Source: Gallaecimonas xiamenensis 3-C-1
Lineage (GTDB): Bacteria; Pseudomonadota; Gammaproteobacteria; Enterobacterales; Gallaecimonadaceae
Length of the DNA: 64,000 nucleotides
Reading direction: 5' to 3'
Assembly (NCBI RefSeq): GCF_000299915.1
Contig: NZ_AMRI01000009.1
Coordinates: 62,001-126,000 of the forward strand
The stretch's first letter is position 1. The number at the start of each line of letters is the position of its first letter. The notes below the pieces were generated by a model. It had not been told where the DNA came from, did no database searches, and worked only from the letters and a program-made list of their open reading frames with translations. The position numbers were made by a program, and so were the translations under genes. Below are positions 51,255 to 61,724 of this stretch, piece by piece.

Positions 51255-51283
51255 TTGCATCATCGAAGTCAAAACACTATATA
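51255..51283 (+). promoter_or_regulatory. sigma70-type promoter of topA
   Basis: TTGCAT (51255-51260), a 17-bp spacer and TATATA (51278-51283) precede the topA ATG by about 45 bp. topA promoters are often supercoiling-sensitive, but that cannot be seen here. Confidence 0.65.
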
Positions 51284-51328
51284 TGGGCCACCCAGACGGG
51301 CCCCCAGCCAACCAACCCTAAGAGAGAC

Positions 51329-53866
51329 ATGGCAAAATCACTGGTGATCGTGGAGTCCCCAGCCAAGGCCAAGACCATCAATAAATATCTTGGTAAGGAC
51401 TTCATCGTAAAATCTTCTATTGGCCACATTCGTGATCTGCCCACAAGCGGCGGTGGCAATAAAGGCAAAAAAACGAGCGCCACCAACGCCTTGGTAGCGC
51501 GCATGGGTGTGGACCCGGAAAACCACTGGCAGGCCCATTACGAGGTGCTGCCCGGCAAAGAAAAGGTGGTGGCCGAACTCAAATCCCTGGCCGAGAAAGC
51601 CGACAAGGTTTACCTGGCAACGGATTTGGATAGGGAAGGGGAAGCCATTGCCTGGCACCTTCAGGAACTGATCGGTGGCGACCAGGACCGCTTCCAGCGG
51701 GTGGTCTTCAACGAAATCACCAAGAAAGCCATCCAGCAGGCCTTCGAGCAGCCCAGCGACGTCAACCTGGAAAAGGTTAACGCCCAGCAGGCCCGCCGTT
51801 TCCTCGACCGGGTCGTGGGTTACATGGTGTCGCCACTGCTGTGGAAAAAGATTGCCCGTGGCCTGTCCGCCGGCCGGGTGCAATCGGTAGCGGTGCGCCT
51901 GGTGGTGGAAAGGGAGCGGGAGATCCGCGCCTTCACCCCCGAAGAGTACTGGGATCTCCACGCCGACCTCAAAGCCAAGGAAGGGGCCATCCGCATGATG
52001 GTGACCCACCAGGCCGGCAGCGCCTTCAAGCCCCAGACCGAGGCCCAGGCCATGGCGGCGGTGGCAGCCCTTGAAGGTGCCAGCTACCAGGTGACCGACC
52101 GGGAAGACAAGCCCAGCCAGTCCCGCCCCTCGGCGCCCTTTATCACCTCCACCTTGCAGCAGGCAGCCAGTACCCGCCTGAGCTTTGGGGTGAAAAAGAC
52201 CATGATGCTGGCCCAGCGCCTCTATGAAGCGGGCTACATCACCTATATGCGTACCGACTCCACCAACCTCAGCGCCGAGGCCCTGGATGCGGTACGGGGC
52301 TATATCCAAAGCGAGTTTGGCCCCGCCTACCTGCCGGCCGGCCCCATCGGCTACGGCGCCAAGGCCAACGCCCAGGAAGCTCACGAAGCCATCCGCCCCT
52401 CTGACGTGAAGGTCAAATCCGAAGACCTGGACGTGGAACGGGACGCCCAGCGCCTCTACGAGCTTATCTGGCGCCAGTTTGTGGCCTGCCAGATGACCAA
52501 CGCCGTGTACGACGTGACCCAGCTCACCGCCACCGCCAATGACTTCACCCTCAAGGCCAAGGGCCGGGTGCAGCGCTTTGACGGTTGGACCCGGGTGCTG
52601 ACCCCCATGAAGCGCCAAGGTGACGACGAACAGCTGCCTAACGTGGCGGTGGGCGAGTCCCTGGCCCTCAAGGCCCTGGACCCCAAACAGCACTTTACCA
52701 AGCCGCCGGCCCGTTTTACCGAGGCCTCCTTGGTCAAGGAACTGGAAAAGCGCGGCATAGGCCGGCCTTCCACCTACGCTTCCATCATCTCCACCATCCA
52801 GGACCGGGGTTATGTGAAGGTGGAAAACCGCCGTTTCTACGCCGAGAAAATGGGGGAGATCGTCAACGACCGCCTGGTGGAGAACTTCACCAACCTGCTG
52901 TCTTACGATTTCACCGCCCGCATGGAAAACGAGCTGGACGGTATCGCCAACGGCGACCGGGAATGGCACGGGGTGCTGGACGAGTTCTACGGCGACTTTA
53001 AAAAGCGCCTGGACGACGCCGAAGAGAAAATGCGCTCCAACGCCATGGTGATGACCGACATCGACTGCCCCACCTGTGGCCGTAAGATGGGTATTCGCAC
53101 CGCCTCCACCGGCGTGTTCCTGGGCTGCTCCGGCTACAACCTGCCGCCCAAGGAACGCTGCAAGTCCACCATCAACCTCACCCCGGGTGAGGAAGTGATC
53201 AAGGTGGACGACGAGGAAGGGGAAACCAACGCCCTGCGCGCCAAGAAGCGTTGCCCCAAATGCGGCACCGCCATGGACTCCTACCTGGTGGACGCTGGCC
53301 GTAAAATTCATGTCTGCGGCAACAACCCGGACTGCGACGGCTACGTGCTGGAAACCGGCGAATTCAAGCTCAAGGGCTACGACGGCCCCTTGATCGAGTG
53401 CGACAAGTGCGGCTCGAATATGGAGCTGAAAAACGGCCGTTTCGGCAAGTACTTCGGCTGCACCAACAGCGAATGTAAGAACACTCGCAAGATCCTCAAA
53501 AACGGCGAAGTGGCGCCGCCCAAGGAAGATCCCGTGGCCCTGCCTGAACTCAAGTGCGACAAGTCAGACGCCCACTTTGTGCTGCGCGACGGCGCCGCCG
53601 GTGTCTTCTTGGCCGCCAGCACCTTCCCCAAATCCCGGGAAACCCGGGCACCCAAGGTCGAAGAGCTCAAGCGCTTCGAAGACCGGCTGCCGGAGAAGTT
53701 CAAGTACCTGGCCAAGGCGCCGGTCAAGGACAAGGACGGCAACCCAACCCTGGTCAAGTTCTCCCGTAAGACCAAGAGCCAGTACGTGGGCTCCGAGAAA
53801 GACGGCAAGGCCACCAGCTGGATGGCCTTCTACGAGAACGGCAAGTGGGTCGATAACGGCAAGTGA
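51329..53866 (+). CDS. topA: DNA topoisomerase I
   Basis: The 845-residue enzyme has the N-terminal Toprim domain ([17 protein letters not shown]), catalytic Tyr306 in [10 protein letters not shown], the type IA fold ([18 protein letters not shown]) and at least three C-terminal four-Cys zinc ribbons ([27 protein letters not shown]), then a last topoisomerase tail domain. It relaxes negative supercoils. The start at 51329 follows AGAGAG and gives the usual [11 protein letters not shown]. Confidence 0.97.
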   Translation: MAKSLVIVESPAKAKTINKYLGKDFIVKSSIGHIRDLPTSGGGNKGKKTSATNALVARMGVDPENHWQAHYEVLPGKEKVVAELKSLAEKADKVYLATDLDREGEAIAWHLQELIGGDQDRFQRVVFNEITKKAIQQAFEQPSDVNLEKVNAQQARRFLDRVVGYMVSPLLWKKIARGLSAGRVQSVAVRLVVEREREIRAFTPEEYWDLHADLKAKEGAIRMMVTHQAGSAFKPQTEAQAMAAVAALEGASYQVTDREDKPSQSRPSAPFITSTLQQAASTRLSFGVKKTMMLAQRLYEAGYITYMRTDSTNLSAEALDAVRGYIQSEFGPAYLPAGPIGYGAKANAQEAHEAIRPSDVKVKSEDLDVERDAQRLYELIWRQFVACQMTNAVYDVTQLTATANDFTLKAKGRVQRFDGWTRVLTPMKRQGDDEQLPNVAVGESLALKALDPKQHFTKPPARFTEASLVKELEKRGIGRPSTYASIISTIQDRGYVKVENRRFYAEKMGEIVNDRLVENFTNLLSYDFTARMENELDGIANGDREWHGVLDEFYGDFKKRLDDAEEKMRSNAMVMTDIDCPTCGRKMGIRTASTGVFLGCSGYNLPPKERCKSTINLTPGEEVIKVDDEEGETNALRAKKRCPKCGTAMDSYLVDAGRKIHVCGNNPDCDGYVLETGEFKLKGYDGPLIECDKCGSNMELKNGRFGKYFGCTNSECKNTRKILKNGEVAPPKEDPVALPELKCDKSDAHFVLRDGAAGVFLAASTFPKSRETRAPKVEELKRFEDRLPEKFKYLAKAPVKDKDGNPTLVKFSRKTKSQYVGSEKDGKATSWMAFYENGKWVDNGK

Positions 53867-53870
53867 TTTG

Positions 53871-53897
53871 AAAAAGCCTCCGCAAGGAGGCTTTTTT
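53871..53897 (+). terminator. intrinsic terminator after topA
   Basis: AAAAAGCCTCC GCAA GGAGGCTTTTTT, four bases after the topA stop. Confidence 0.92.
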
Positions 53898-53914
53898 ATT
53901 AGGCCATGAGCCAT

Positions 53915-53941
53915 AAAAAAACGCCCTTTTGGGCGTTTTTT
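53915..53941 (-). terminator. intrinsic terminator (bidirectional) after the 53,943 gene
   Basis: AAAAAACGCCC TTTT GGGCGTTTTTT. It is symmetrical and serves the minus-strand gene ending at 53943. Confidence 0.9.
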
Positions 53942-53942
53942 G

Positions 53943-54752
53943 TTACCACTTTTTCTTCGGTGAGAAGATAAGGTCGATGTCGTCCAACTGCTGGGCCCCG
54001 GTTTTGGGTTTGGGCTTGGCTTGGGCCTTGGGCGCCTCCGGAGCGCCAGGGGTGGGGGTACCGTTGGCTGCCACTGCGGGGCCCTTGCCGTTGATCTCAT
54101 CCAAATGGGCCTGAATTTGCAGGACCTTGGTGCGCAGGTAGGGGTCCTGGTGGGCATGGCCGGCGGCCAATTGCTTGGCCTTGTTGAGAAACTGGCGGGC
54201 CGAGCCCAACTGCTTGACGGACTTGGCGGATACACCTCGGGTAATAAGGCCCTCGATATTGATCTTCAGGCGGATACGGTCAAGGAAGGCGGACTCAAGG
54301 CGAAAGGTCTCGGCGTCCACCTTGCCCTTATTGAATTCGGTGCGCGCCACGGCGATCAGCAGCTTGATGGCCTGCAGCAGTTGCACCATCTGTTGTTCGT
54401 TGTCGGGCAGGCGGATATTGTCGTCGCCGGGGCGCTTGGTTTTGTGGGCCTTGAGATACTGGCCGTGGGCATCTTCGGCGCGACTCTTGATTTTGGCGTC
54501 GCTGGTCAGGCGGTAGAGGTGGGCCAGGGCTTCGGCATGGCGGCGGTGGAGCATGGCCACCAGGGTGCTGGAGATCGGCATCTGGCCGGCGATGGGCAGC
54601 AGGGTTTCAGTTTCGTCTATGATGGCGCGGCATTTGGCCACTTCTTGGCGGCGTGCCGCTTCTTGTTTTTGTTTTTGCTGCTGCATCATGTTGATGGCAA
54701 CCATCACCACCAGCAAGATGACGACAACAGCGCCCACGATATATGGGGTCAT
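53943..54752 (-). CDS. membrane-anchored helical protein, unknown
   Basis: A 269-residue protein starting MTPYIVGAVVVILLVVMVAI, a single N-terminal membrane anchor, then a Gln/Lys-rich coiled coil (MMQQQKQKQEAARRQEVAK) and a helical domain (about 40-220). A disordered Ala/Pro/Lys tail ends in SPKKKW. It sits between topA and cysB, as similar hypothetical genes do in related gammaproteobacteria. The start at 54752 follows AAGGA; a longer upstream reading is unsupported. I cannot assign a function. Confidence 0.75.
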   Translation of the reverse strand: MTPYIVGAVVVILLVVMVAINMMQQQKQKQEAARRQEVAKCRAIIDETETLLPIAGQMPISSTLVAMLHRRHAEALAHLYRLTSDAKIKSRAEDAHGQYLKAHKTKRPGDDNIRLPDNEQQMVQLLQAIKLLIAVARTEFNKGKVDAETFRLESAFLDRIRLKINIEGLITRGVSAKSVKQLGSARQFLNKAKQLAAGHAHQDPYLRTKVLQIQAHLDEINGKGPAVAANGTPTPGAPEAPKAQAKPKPKTGAQQLDDIDLIFSPKKKW

Positions 54753-54841
54753 GTAATAGTCCTTACGCCCGCTAATCCCAGTGAGTTTATAGGAAGCTAA
54801 TGCATTCCGATAGCTTATCAACTATTTGCCAGCTGATATAG

Positions 54842-55870
<1,029 letters not shown>

Positions 55871-56020
55871 AAGGAATTTTCGTCGCCGCCACTGGCGAGA
55901 ACAGCCAGTGCAGGCAACACTTCGAGCAATACCGGCTGCATGAAGCAACCGGCGTAGGGAGCGTCCCTGGCAAAGGGTAAATCCAGGCAGACCCTCCGCG
56001 TATGTGAAAAGGAAAGCACA
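55871..56020 (+). other. structured leader between cysB and the cyclase gene
   Basis: The 150-bp gap contains CACTGGC / GCCAGTG (55890-55910, loop of 7), then GC-rich segments with further short complementarity (AGGG / CCCT near 55960). No T-run follows the first hairpin, so it is not a clear terminator. I compared it by eye with c-di-GMP riboswitch consensus segments and found no match. Confidence 0.35.
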
Positions 56021-57700
56021 GTGTCGAAAAAGGGGTGCCTTGGGGTGCTGCTGTGGCTGCTGGCCGGCCAGGCCACGGCAATGGAATCAGTGCAGGTACA
56101 ATTGCGCTGGCAGCACCAGTTCCAATTTGCCGGCTATTACGTGGCCAAGGAGTTCGGCTATTACGCCGACGCCGGGCTGGACGTGACTTTGCTTGAAAAC
56201 GGCCCGGGCCAGCCGTCCAGCATCACCGCCGTGGCCTTGGGCCAGGCCCAATTCGGGGTGGCCAATACCGGCGTCCTGACCGCTTTTGCCCGTGGCGAAC
56301 CGGTGATGGCGGTCGCCAGCATCTTCCAGCACTCTCCCATGGCCTGGGTGGTAAGGGCCGACAGCGGTATCCACAACCTCCACGATCTGGTGGGCAAGAC
56401 CCTGATGAGCCAGCAGCCCAGGGAACAGGTGGCCGAGCTGCTCTCGCCTTTCGTCCTCGAAGCCATTCCCCTGGAGTCCATGACCTGGGTGCCCAGCCGT
56501 TTCAATATCGACGCCCTGGTCAACGGCGAGGTGGACGCCTTTGCCGGTTACCTGAGCAACGAGCCCTACGTACTGAGCCGAAGGGGAGTGCCCTTTGTCA
56601 CCATCAGCCCCCGCACCTATGGGGTCGACTTCTACGGTGACCTCCTGATCACCAACAGCCAGTTGGCCCGGGACAACCCCGAGCTCATCAAACGCTTTCG
56701 AGACGCCAGCCTCAAGGGCTGGCGCACCGCCTTGGAGAACATCGACGGCACCGCCAGGTTGATAAAGGCCCAGTACGCCCCCCAGAAATCCCTGGACCAG
56801 CTGCGTTTTGAAGGGGAAGTGATAAGGGAAATGGTGATGCCGGATTTGGTGACCATAGGCCATATGAACCTGGGGCGCTGGTCGCGGATTTTGGAGCTGC
56901 ACCAGCAGTTGGGGCTGATCCCTCCCCAAGCTAGCCTGGACGGCTTCTTATTCCAGCCCAAGGTCCAGGCCCCGTCCAGCCCGGTATGGAGTTGGTTGGC
57001 GGCAGCCCTTGGGTTGGCTCTGCTGATCGCCATCCTGGTGATCTACCAGTTCATGCGCCTCAACAACCGGCTGAGCCGGGAGATAGGTAAGCGCCAGGAA
57101 ATTGAAAAAGAACTGCGCTCCCAGGCCTACACCGATCCCCTGACCGGCACCGGCAACCGCCGGGCCCTGATGGAGGTGGGCCACCAGCGCTTTGCCTCGG
57201 CAGTAAGGGAAGACAGGCCCCTTTCCCTGGTGATGGTGGATGTGGATCACTTCAAACGTATCAATGACAGCTACGGCCACGACGTGGGAGACCTGGTGCT
57301 GCGCCACCTGGGAGATCTGCTGCATCAGGCGGTGCGTTCCAGTGATTTTGTCGGCCGCCTCGGGGGCGAGGAGTTTGCCTTGCTACTGCCTGACAGTGGC
57401 CTGGAAGCGGCCATGGCCACCGCCAGGCGCCTAAAGAGCCGCATGGTGCAAAAGCCCTTCGAGCTTAACCCCCACGAGAGTATTGCCATCAGTATCAGTG
57501 CCGGTGTGGTGTCGCGCCAAGGGGCAGACAGCTGCTTTGAACAGATGCTGTCACGGGCCGACCAGCTGCTCTATGACGCCAAGGCCGCCGGCCGTGACCA
57601 GATCTGCCGGGAGAGCTGTGTCAGCTGCCCCTTGCCCAAGTTACCAAACGACCCCAAGGTCAGACCCTTCCCGGATCTGGGGGATCGGCAGAAATCTTAA
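56021..57700 (+). CDS. NMT1/THI5-type sensor diguanylate cyclase
   Basis: The 559-residue product has a signal peptide (about 1-20), an NMT1/THI5 periplasmic binding domain (about 22-300: QLRWQHQFQFAGYYVAKEFGYY, NGPGQPSSITAVALG), a membrane helix (about 326-348) and a GGDEF domain (about 375-535) with active site GGEEF. An inhibitory site RSSD lies five residues before it. It probably makes cyclic di-GMP in response to a periplasmic pyrimidine-like or other small ligand. The start is GTG at 56021 after AAAAGGA. Confidence 0.92.
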   Translation: MSKKGCLGVLLWLLAGQATAMESVQVQLRWQHQFQFAGYYVAKEFGYYADAGLDVTLLENGPGQPSSITAVALGQAQFGVANTGVLTAFARGEPVMAVASIFQHSPMAWVVRADSGIHNLHDLVGKTLMSQQPREQVAELLSPFVLEAIPLESMTWVPSRFNIDALVNGEVDAFAGYLSNEPYVLSRRGVPFVTISPRTYGVDFYGDLLITNSQLARDNPELIKRFRDASLKGWRTALENIDGTARLIKAQYAPQKSLDQLRFEGEVIREMVMPDLVTIGHMNLGRWSRILELHQQLGLIPPQASLDGFLFQPKVQAPSSPVWSWLAAALGLALLIAILVIYQFMRLNNRLSREIGKRQEIEKELRSQAYTDPLTGTGNRRALMEVGHQRFASAVREDRPLSLVMVDVDHFKRINDSYGHDVGDLVLRHLGDLLHQAVRSSDFVGRLGGEEFALLLPDSGLEAAMATARRLKSRMVQKPFELNPHESIAISISAGVVSRQGADSCFEQMLSRADQLLYDAKAAGRDQICRESCVSCPLPKLPNDPKVRPFPDLGDRQKS

Positions 57701-57791
57701 TCTGCATCAAGGTCGGGGCAGGGTCGCTGCCCTAGAGTGTGCCTCGAAGCCACCGGCTTCACACTCTGCTGACATTTTAGTTCCGCGTTTG

Positions 57792-57816
57792 GCCCAGCCC
57801 CTGGCTGGGCTTTTTT
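57792..57816 (+). terminator. intrinsic terminator after the cyclase gene
   Basis: GCCCAGCC (57792-57799), CCT loop, GGCTGGGC (57803-57810), then six T. Confidence 0.9.
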
Positions 57817-57897
57817 GTTGCTGCACCAAAGTACAGTGCCCCGCTGCGCGCTTTTTGCGCACTCTGTGAAGGACCAACCACACAGAGGAACATGTCA

Positions 57898-58578
57898 ATG
57901 AAAGTCATTTTACTGTTACTGGGCTGCTTGGCCCTGGGGGCCCAGGCCGCCTGCCGTGACGCCGTGGTGCTAGTGCACGGCAATAGCGCCACCCCGGCCA
58001 GCTGGGCCAACACGGTGGCGGCCTTGAAAGGGCAGGGCTACGAAGACAGCGATATCTTGCTGCCGGACTGGGGCTCGAAAAGCTGCGCGGCCTGCAATGA
58101 CCACAGCGGCAGCGAAGAAGCCCCGGTCAAGGCTGCCCTGCAAGACGCCCTGGCCCACAGCTGCACCGGCCGCATCGACGTCATAGGCCATTCCATGGGG
58201 GCCACCCTGGCCGCCCAGCAGATCAGCAAGCTGGGCATCGCCAGCCAGGTGGACGCCTTTGTGGGCATCGCCGGCGCCTTTCGCGGCCTCTACAGCTGCG
58301 GCATCTATCCCTACAACGTGCTGACCAGCACCTGTGGCAGCCAGGGGCTGTCGGTCTCCAGCCCCTTTTTGGACAGCCTGTACGGCACTGTCTTTGGCGA
58401 CAGGGTTTATTCCATCAAGAGCTACATAGACCAGGTGGTCTGCTCCACCGGCACCTGCCTGGTCTATGGCATCCATTCCAGCAGCATCTGGTACGAAGAC
58501 GCCAGTTACAGCCTCAACCTGGGGCATTTCGGCCTGCAGACCGATACCGCCGCCTTGCAGCTGTCCCTTATCCAGTAG
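57898..58578 (+). CDS. exported alpha/beta-hydrolase lipase, Cys-rich
   Basis: The 226-residue product has a signal peptide (MKVILLLLGCLALGAQA) and then a lipase fold with oxyanion motif VVLVHGNSATPASW and nucleophile elbow GHSMG. His is in the NLGHFGLQ segment near the C-terminus. The mature part has eight Cys (CRD, SCAACN, SCTG, YSCG, STCG, VCSTGTC), unusually many, so several disulfides are likely. Two ATGs are possible; the second (57898) is better placed after GAGGA. It is similar to class II or LipA-type secreted lipases; the substrate is unknown. Confidence 0.85.
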   Translation: MKVILLLLGCLALGAQAACRDAVVLVHGNSATPASWANTVAALKGQGYEDSDILLPDWGSKSCAACNDHSGSEEAPVKAALQDALAHSCTGRIDVIGHSMGATLAAQQISKLGIASQVDAFVGIAGAFRGLYSCGIYPYNVLTSTCGSQGLSVSSPFLDSLYGTVFGDRVYSIKSYIDQVVCSTGTCLVYGIHSSSIWYEDASYSLNLGHFGLQTDTAALQLSLIQ

Positions 58579-58725
58579 CGGATAAAGTGGCGAAAAAGCA
58601 TACTCATAGAACAAAAAATGCTTGCCTTTCCCTTTGGTCAACCTGTTACATCTAAGCCAACACCTTTGAAACTTTGCCCGAAGTCGCATGCGGTATCGCG
58701 GGGCCTTTGACGTCAGGGAGACGGC

Positions 58726-60246
58726 ATGCGTATCGGTATACCTCTCGAAACCCTGCCCGGTGAAAACCGGGTGGCGGCATCCCCTAAATCCGTGGCAGAT
58801 CTCATCAAGCTGGGCTTTGAGGTCACCTTGCAAAGCGGCGCCGGCAAGGGCGCCAGCTTTGACGACGACCAGTACCTGGAGGCCGGGGCCACCCTGGGCG
58901 ACCCCTGGGACGCGGACTTGCTGTACAAGGTCAATGCCCCCAGCGACGAGGAAATAGCCCGTTTGAAGGCTGGCGCCACCCTGGTCAGCTTTATTCAACC
59001 GGCCCAGAATCCCGAGCTGCTGGACAAGCTCAAGGCCCAAAAGGTCAATGCGCTGGCCATGGACATGGTGCCGCGTATTTCCCGGGCCCAGTCCTTGGAC
59101 GCCCTGTCGTCCATGGCCAATATCGCCGGCTACCGGGCCGTGGTGGAAGCGGCCAATGCCTTTGGCCGCTTCTTTACCGGCCAGATCACCGCCGCCGGCA
59201 AGGTACCGCCGGCCAAGGTGCTGGTGATTGGCGCTGGGGTGGCGGGCCTTGCCGCCATTGGCGCGGCCGGCAGCCTGGGGGCTGTGGTGCGGGCCTTCGA
59301 CACCCGCCCCGAGGTTAAAGAGCAGATCCAGTCCATGGGCGCCGAGTTTCTGGAAGTGCAGCTCGAAGAGGAAGGGGGCAATGCCGACGGTTATGCCAAG
59401 GAGATGAGCCAGGCCTTTATTGATGCCGAAATGGCCCTCTTTATGGAGCAGGCCAAGGAGGTGGACATCATCATCACCACCGCCCTTATCCCCGGTAAAC
59501 CGGCCCCCAAGCTCATCACCCGCGACATGGTCAAGGCCATGAAGCCCGGCTCGGTGATCGTCGACCTGGCCGCCCCCAACGGCGGCAACTGCGACCTCAC
59601 CAAGGCCGGTAAGAGGGTCAAGTCCGACAACGGCGTCATAGTGCTGGGCTACACCGACCTGCCAAGCCGCCTGGCCGGGCAAAGCTCCACCCTCTATGCG
59701 ACCAACCTGGTGAACCTGGCCAAGCTCCTATGCAAGGAAAAAGACGGCACCATCGACATCGACTTTGACGACGTGGTGCTGCGCAACATGACGGTGGTCA
59801 GGGAAGGGGAGCTGACCTTCCCGCCGCCCCCCATCGCCGTTTCGGCGGCCCCCAAGGCCAAGGCGCCGGCGCTAGAGCCCAAGCCCCAGGCCCCCAAAAA
59901 GGCCAATCCGCGCCGCAAGGCGGTGCTGGGGGCCCTGGCCCTGCTGGCCTTCGCCTGGCTAGCGGACGCCGCCCCGGCCGCCTTCCTGTCGCACTTTACG
60001 GTGTTCGTGCTGGCCTGTGTGGTGGGCTACTACGTGGTCTGGAACGTCACCCATGCCCTGCACACCCCCTTGATGTCGGTCACCAATGCCATCAGCGGCA
60101 TCATAGTGGTGGGGGCCCTGTTGCAGGCCGGGTCGGGGGGCCTGACCGGGCTGCTGGCCTTTGTGGCGGTGCTGATCGCCACCATCAATATCGTCGGCGG
60201 TTTTACCGTCACCCGCCGCATGCTGAAAATGTTCCAAAAGGGGTAA
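58726..60246 (+). CDS. pntA: NAD(P) transhydrogenase subunit alpha
   Basis: The 506-residue product (E. coli 510) has the NAD(H)-binding domain I ([47 protein letters not shown]) and C-terminal membrane helices (about 400-500: [32 protein letters not shown]). With PntB it couples proton entry to hydride transfer from NADH to NADP+. GGGAG precedes the ATG. pntB starts 4 bp after it ends. Confidence 0.97.
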   Translation: MRIGIPLETLPGENRVAASPKSVADLIKLGFEVTLQSGAGKGASFDDDQYLEAGATLGDPWDADLLYKVNAPSDEEIARLKAGATLVSFIQPAQNPELLDKLKAQKVNALAMDMVPRISRAQSLDALSSMANIAGYRAVVEAANAFGRFFTGQITAAGKVPPAKVLVIGAGVAGLAAIGAAGSLGAVVRAFDTRPEVKEQIQSMGAEFLEVQLEEEGGNADGYAKEMSQAFIDAEMALFMEQAKEVDIIITTALIPGKPAPKLITRDMVKAMKPGSVIVDLAAPNGGNCDLTKAGKRVKSDNGVIVLGYTDLPSRLAGQSSTLYATNLVNLAKLLCKEKDGTIDIDFDDVVLRNMTVVREGELTFPPPPIAVSAAPKAKAPALEPKPQAPKKANPRRKAVLGALALLAFAWLADAAPAAFLSHFTVFVLACVVGYYVVWNVTHALHTPLMSVTNAISGIIVVGALLQAGSGGLTGLLAFVAVLIATINIVGGFTVTRRMLKMFQKG

Positions 60247-60250
60247 GTCG

Positions 60251-61627
60251 ATGTCGCAAGGATTGGTCAGTGCCGCTTACATAGTGGCGGCACTTTGTTT
60301 TATCGGCGCCCTGGCTGGGCTGTCAAAACAGGAAAGCGCCAAGCAGGGCAATCTGCTGGGCATCATCGGCATGGCCCTGGCCCTGCTGGCCACCATACTG
60401 AGCCCGTCGGTGAGCGGTATCGGCTGGATCATCCTGGCCATGGTGGTGGGCGGCGCCATTGGCGCACGCCTGGCGGTCAAGGTGGAGATGACCCAGATGC
60501 CGGAGCTGGTGGCTATCCTCCACAGCTTTGTGGGCCTGGCCGCCGTGCTGGTGGGCTTTAACTCCTGGCTGGACCACGGGGTATTGGTGGGGGCGCTGCT
60601 GACCATCCACCTGACAGAGATCTTCCTCGGGGTCTTTATCGGCGCCGTTACCTTTACCGGCTCCATCGTCGCCTTTGGCAAGCTCAGGGGCATCTTCAGC
60701 TCCAAGGCGCTGATGCTGCCCCACCGCCACAAGCTCAACCTGGCGGCGGTGGTGGTGTCGGTGGGGCTGATGTTCTATTTCGTCAGCACCGGCGGCCACG
60801 GCGGCTCGGCCCTTATCCTCATGACCCTTATCGCCCTGGCCTTTGGCTGGCACCTGGTGGCCAGCATCGGCGGCGCCGACATGCCGGTGGTGATCTCCAT
60901 GCTCAACTCCTACTCGGGGTGGGCGGCGGCGGCGGCCGGCTTTATGCTGGGCAACGATCTGCTGATTGTCACCGGTGCCCTGGTGGGGTCGAGCGGTGCC
61001 ATCCTGTCCTACATCATGTGCAAGGCCATGAACCGCTCCTTTGTGTCGGTTATCGCCGGTGGCTTTGGCAACGACGCGGTGGCGTCCAGCGACGAGGTGC
61101 AGGGGGAGCACGTGGAAGTGGGCGCCGAAGACGTGGCGGACATGCTCAAGAATGCCAGTTCGGTGATCATCACCCCCGGCTACGGCCTGGCGGTGGCCCA
61201 GGCCCAGTACCCGGTGGCGGAGATCTGTTCCCATCTTAGGGCCAAGGGCATAGCGGTGCGCTTTGGCATACACCCGGTGGCGGGGCGCCTGCCCGGACAC
61301 ATGAACGTGCTGCTGGCCGAGGCCCGGGTGCCCTACGACATCGTCTTGGAGATGGACGAGATCAACGACGATTTCGCCGACACCGACGTGGTGCTGGTGA
61401 TCGGCGCCAACGACACCGTCAACCCGGCGGCGGCCGAAGATCCCGCCAGCCCCATCGCCGGCATGCCGGTGCTGGAAGTGTGGAAGGCCAAGACGGTGGT
61501 GGTGTTCAAGCGCTCCATGAATACCGGCTACGCCGGGGTGCAGAACCCCCTGTTCTTTCGCGACAACACCCTGATGCTGTTTGGTGACGCCAAAGACAGC
61601 GTCGAGGCCATTCTCAAAGCCCTCTAA
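60251..61627 (+). CDS. pntB: NAD(P) transhydrogenase subunit beta
   Basis: The 458-residue subunit has about nine membrane helices (1-260) and the NADP(H)-binding domain III ([67 protein letters not shown]). It forms the proton channel with PntA. The two genes make a compact operon closed by a terminator. Confidence 0.97.
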   Translation: MSQGLVSAAYIVAALCFIGALAGLSKQESAKQGNLLGIIGMALALLATILSPSVSGIGWIILAMVVGGAIGARLAVKVEMTQMPELVAILHSFVGLAAVLVGFNSWLDHGVLVGALLTIHLTEIFLGVFIGAVTFTGSIVAFGKLRGIFSSKALMLPHRHKLNLAAVVVSVGLMFYFVSTGGHGGSALILMTLIALAFGWHLVASIGGADMPVVISMLNSYSGWAAAAAGFMLGNDLLIVTGALVGSSGAILSYIMCKAMNRSFVSVIAGGFGNDAVASSDEVQGEHVEVGAEDVADMLKNASSVIITPGYGLAVAQAQYPVAEICSHLRAKGIAVRFGIHPVAGRLPGHMNVLLAEARVPYDIVLEMDEINDDFADTDVVLVIGANDTVNPAAAEDPASPIAGMPVLEVWKAKTVVVFKRSMNTGYAGVQNPLFFRDNTLMLFGDAKDSVEAILKAL

Positions 61628-61628
61628 G

Positions 61629-61650
61629 AAGGCGCCTTCGGGCGCCTTTA
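61629..61650 (+). terminator. intrinsic terminator after pntB
   Basis: AAGGCGCC TTCG GGCGCCTTTA, five bases after the pntB stop. The T-run is interrupted by an A. Confidence 0.8.
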
Positions 61651-61724
61651 TTGTTTGAAGTCCATGCCTTTATCCAGTGGACCGGCTACACTGGCCGTCC
61701 GCGCCAAGATAAGGATATTGTGTG

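Noticed and set aside
51338-53311. 657-codon minus-strand open frame inside topA
   Set aside because: It is antisense to an unmistakable topA. The product is His/Gly/Val-rich and has no domain.
55871-56020. Possible cyclic di-GMP or TPP riboswitch before the cyclase gene
   Set aside because: Conserved core segments of the known classes (GEMM-I, Thi box) could not be found by eye; kept only as a structured leader.
57970-59682. 570-codon minus-strand open frame across the lipase and pntA
   Set aside because: It runs antisense through two well-supported genes and their intergenic region; no domain and no RBS.
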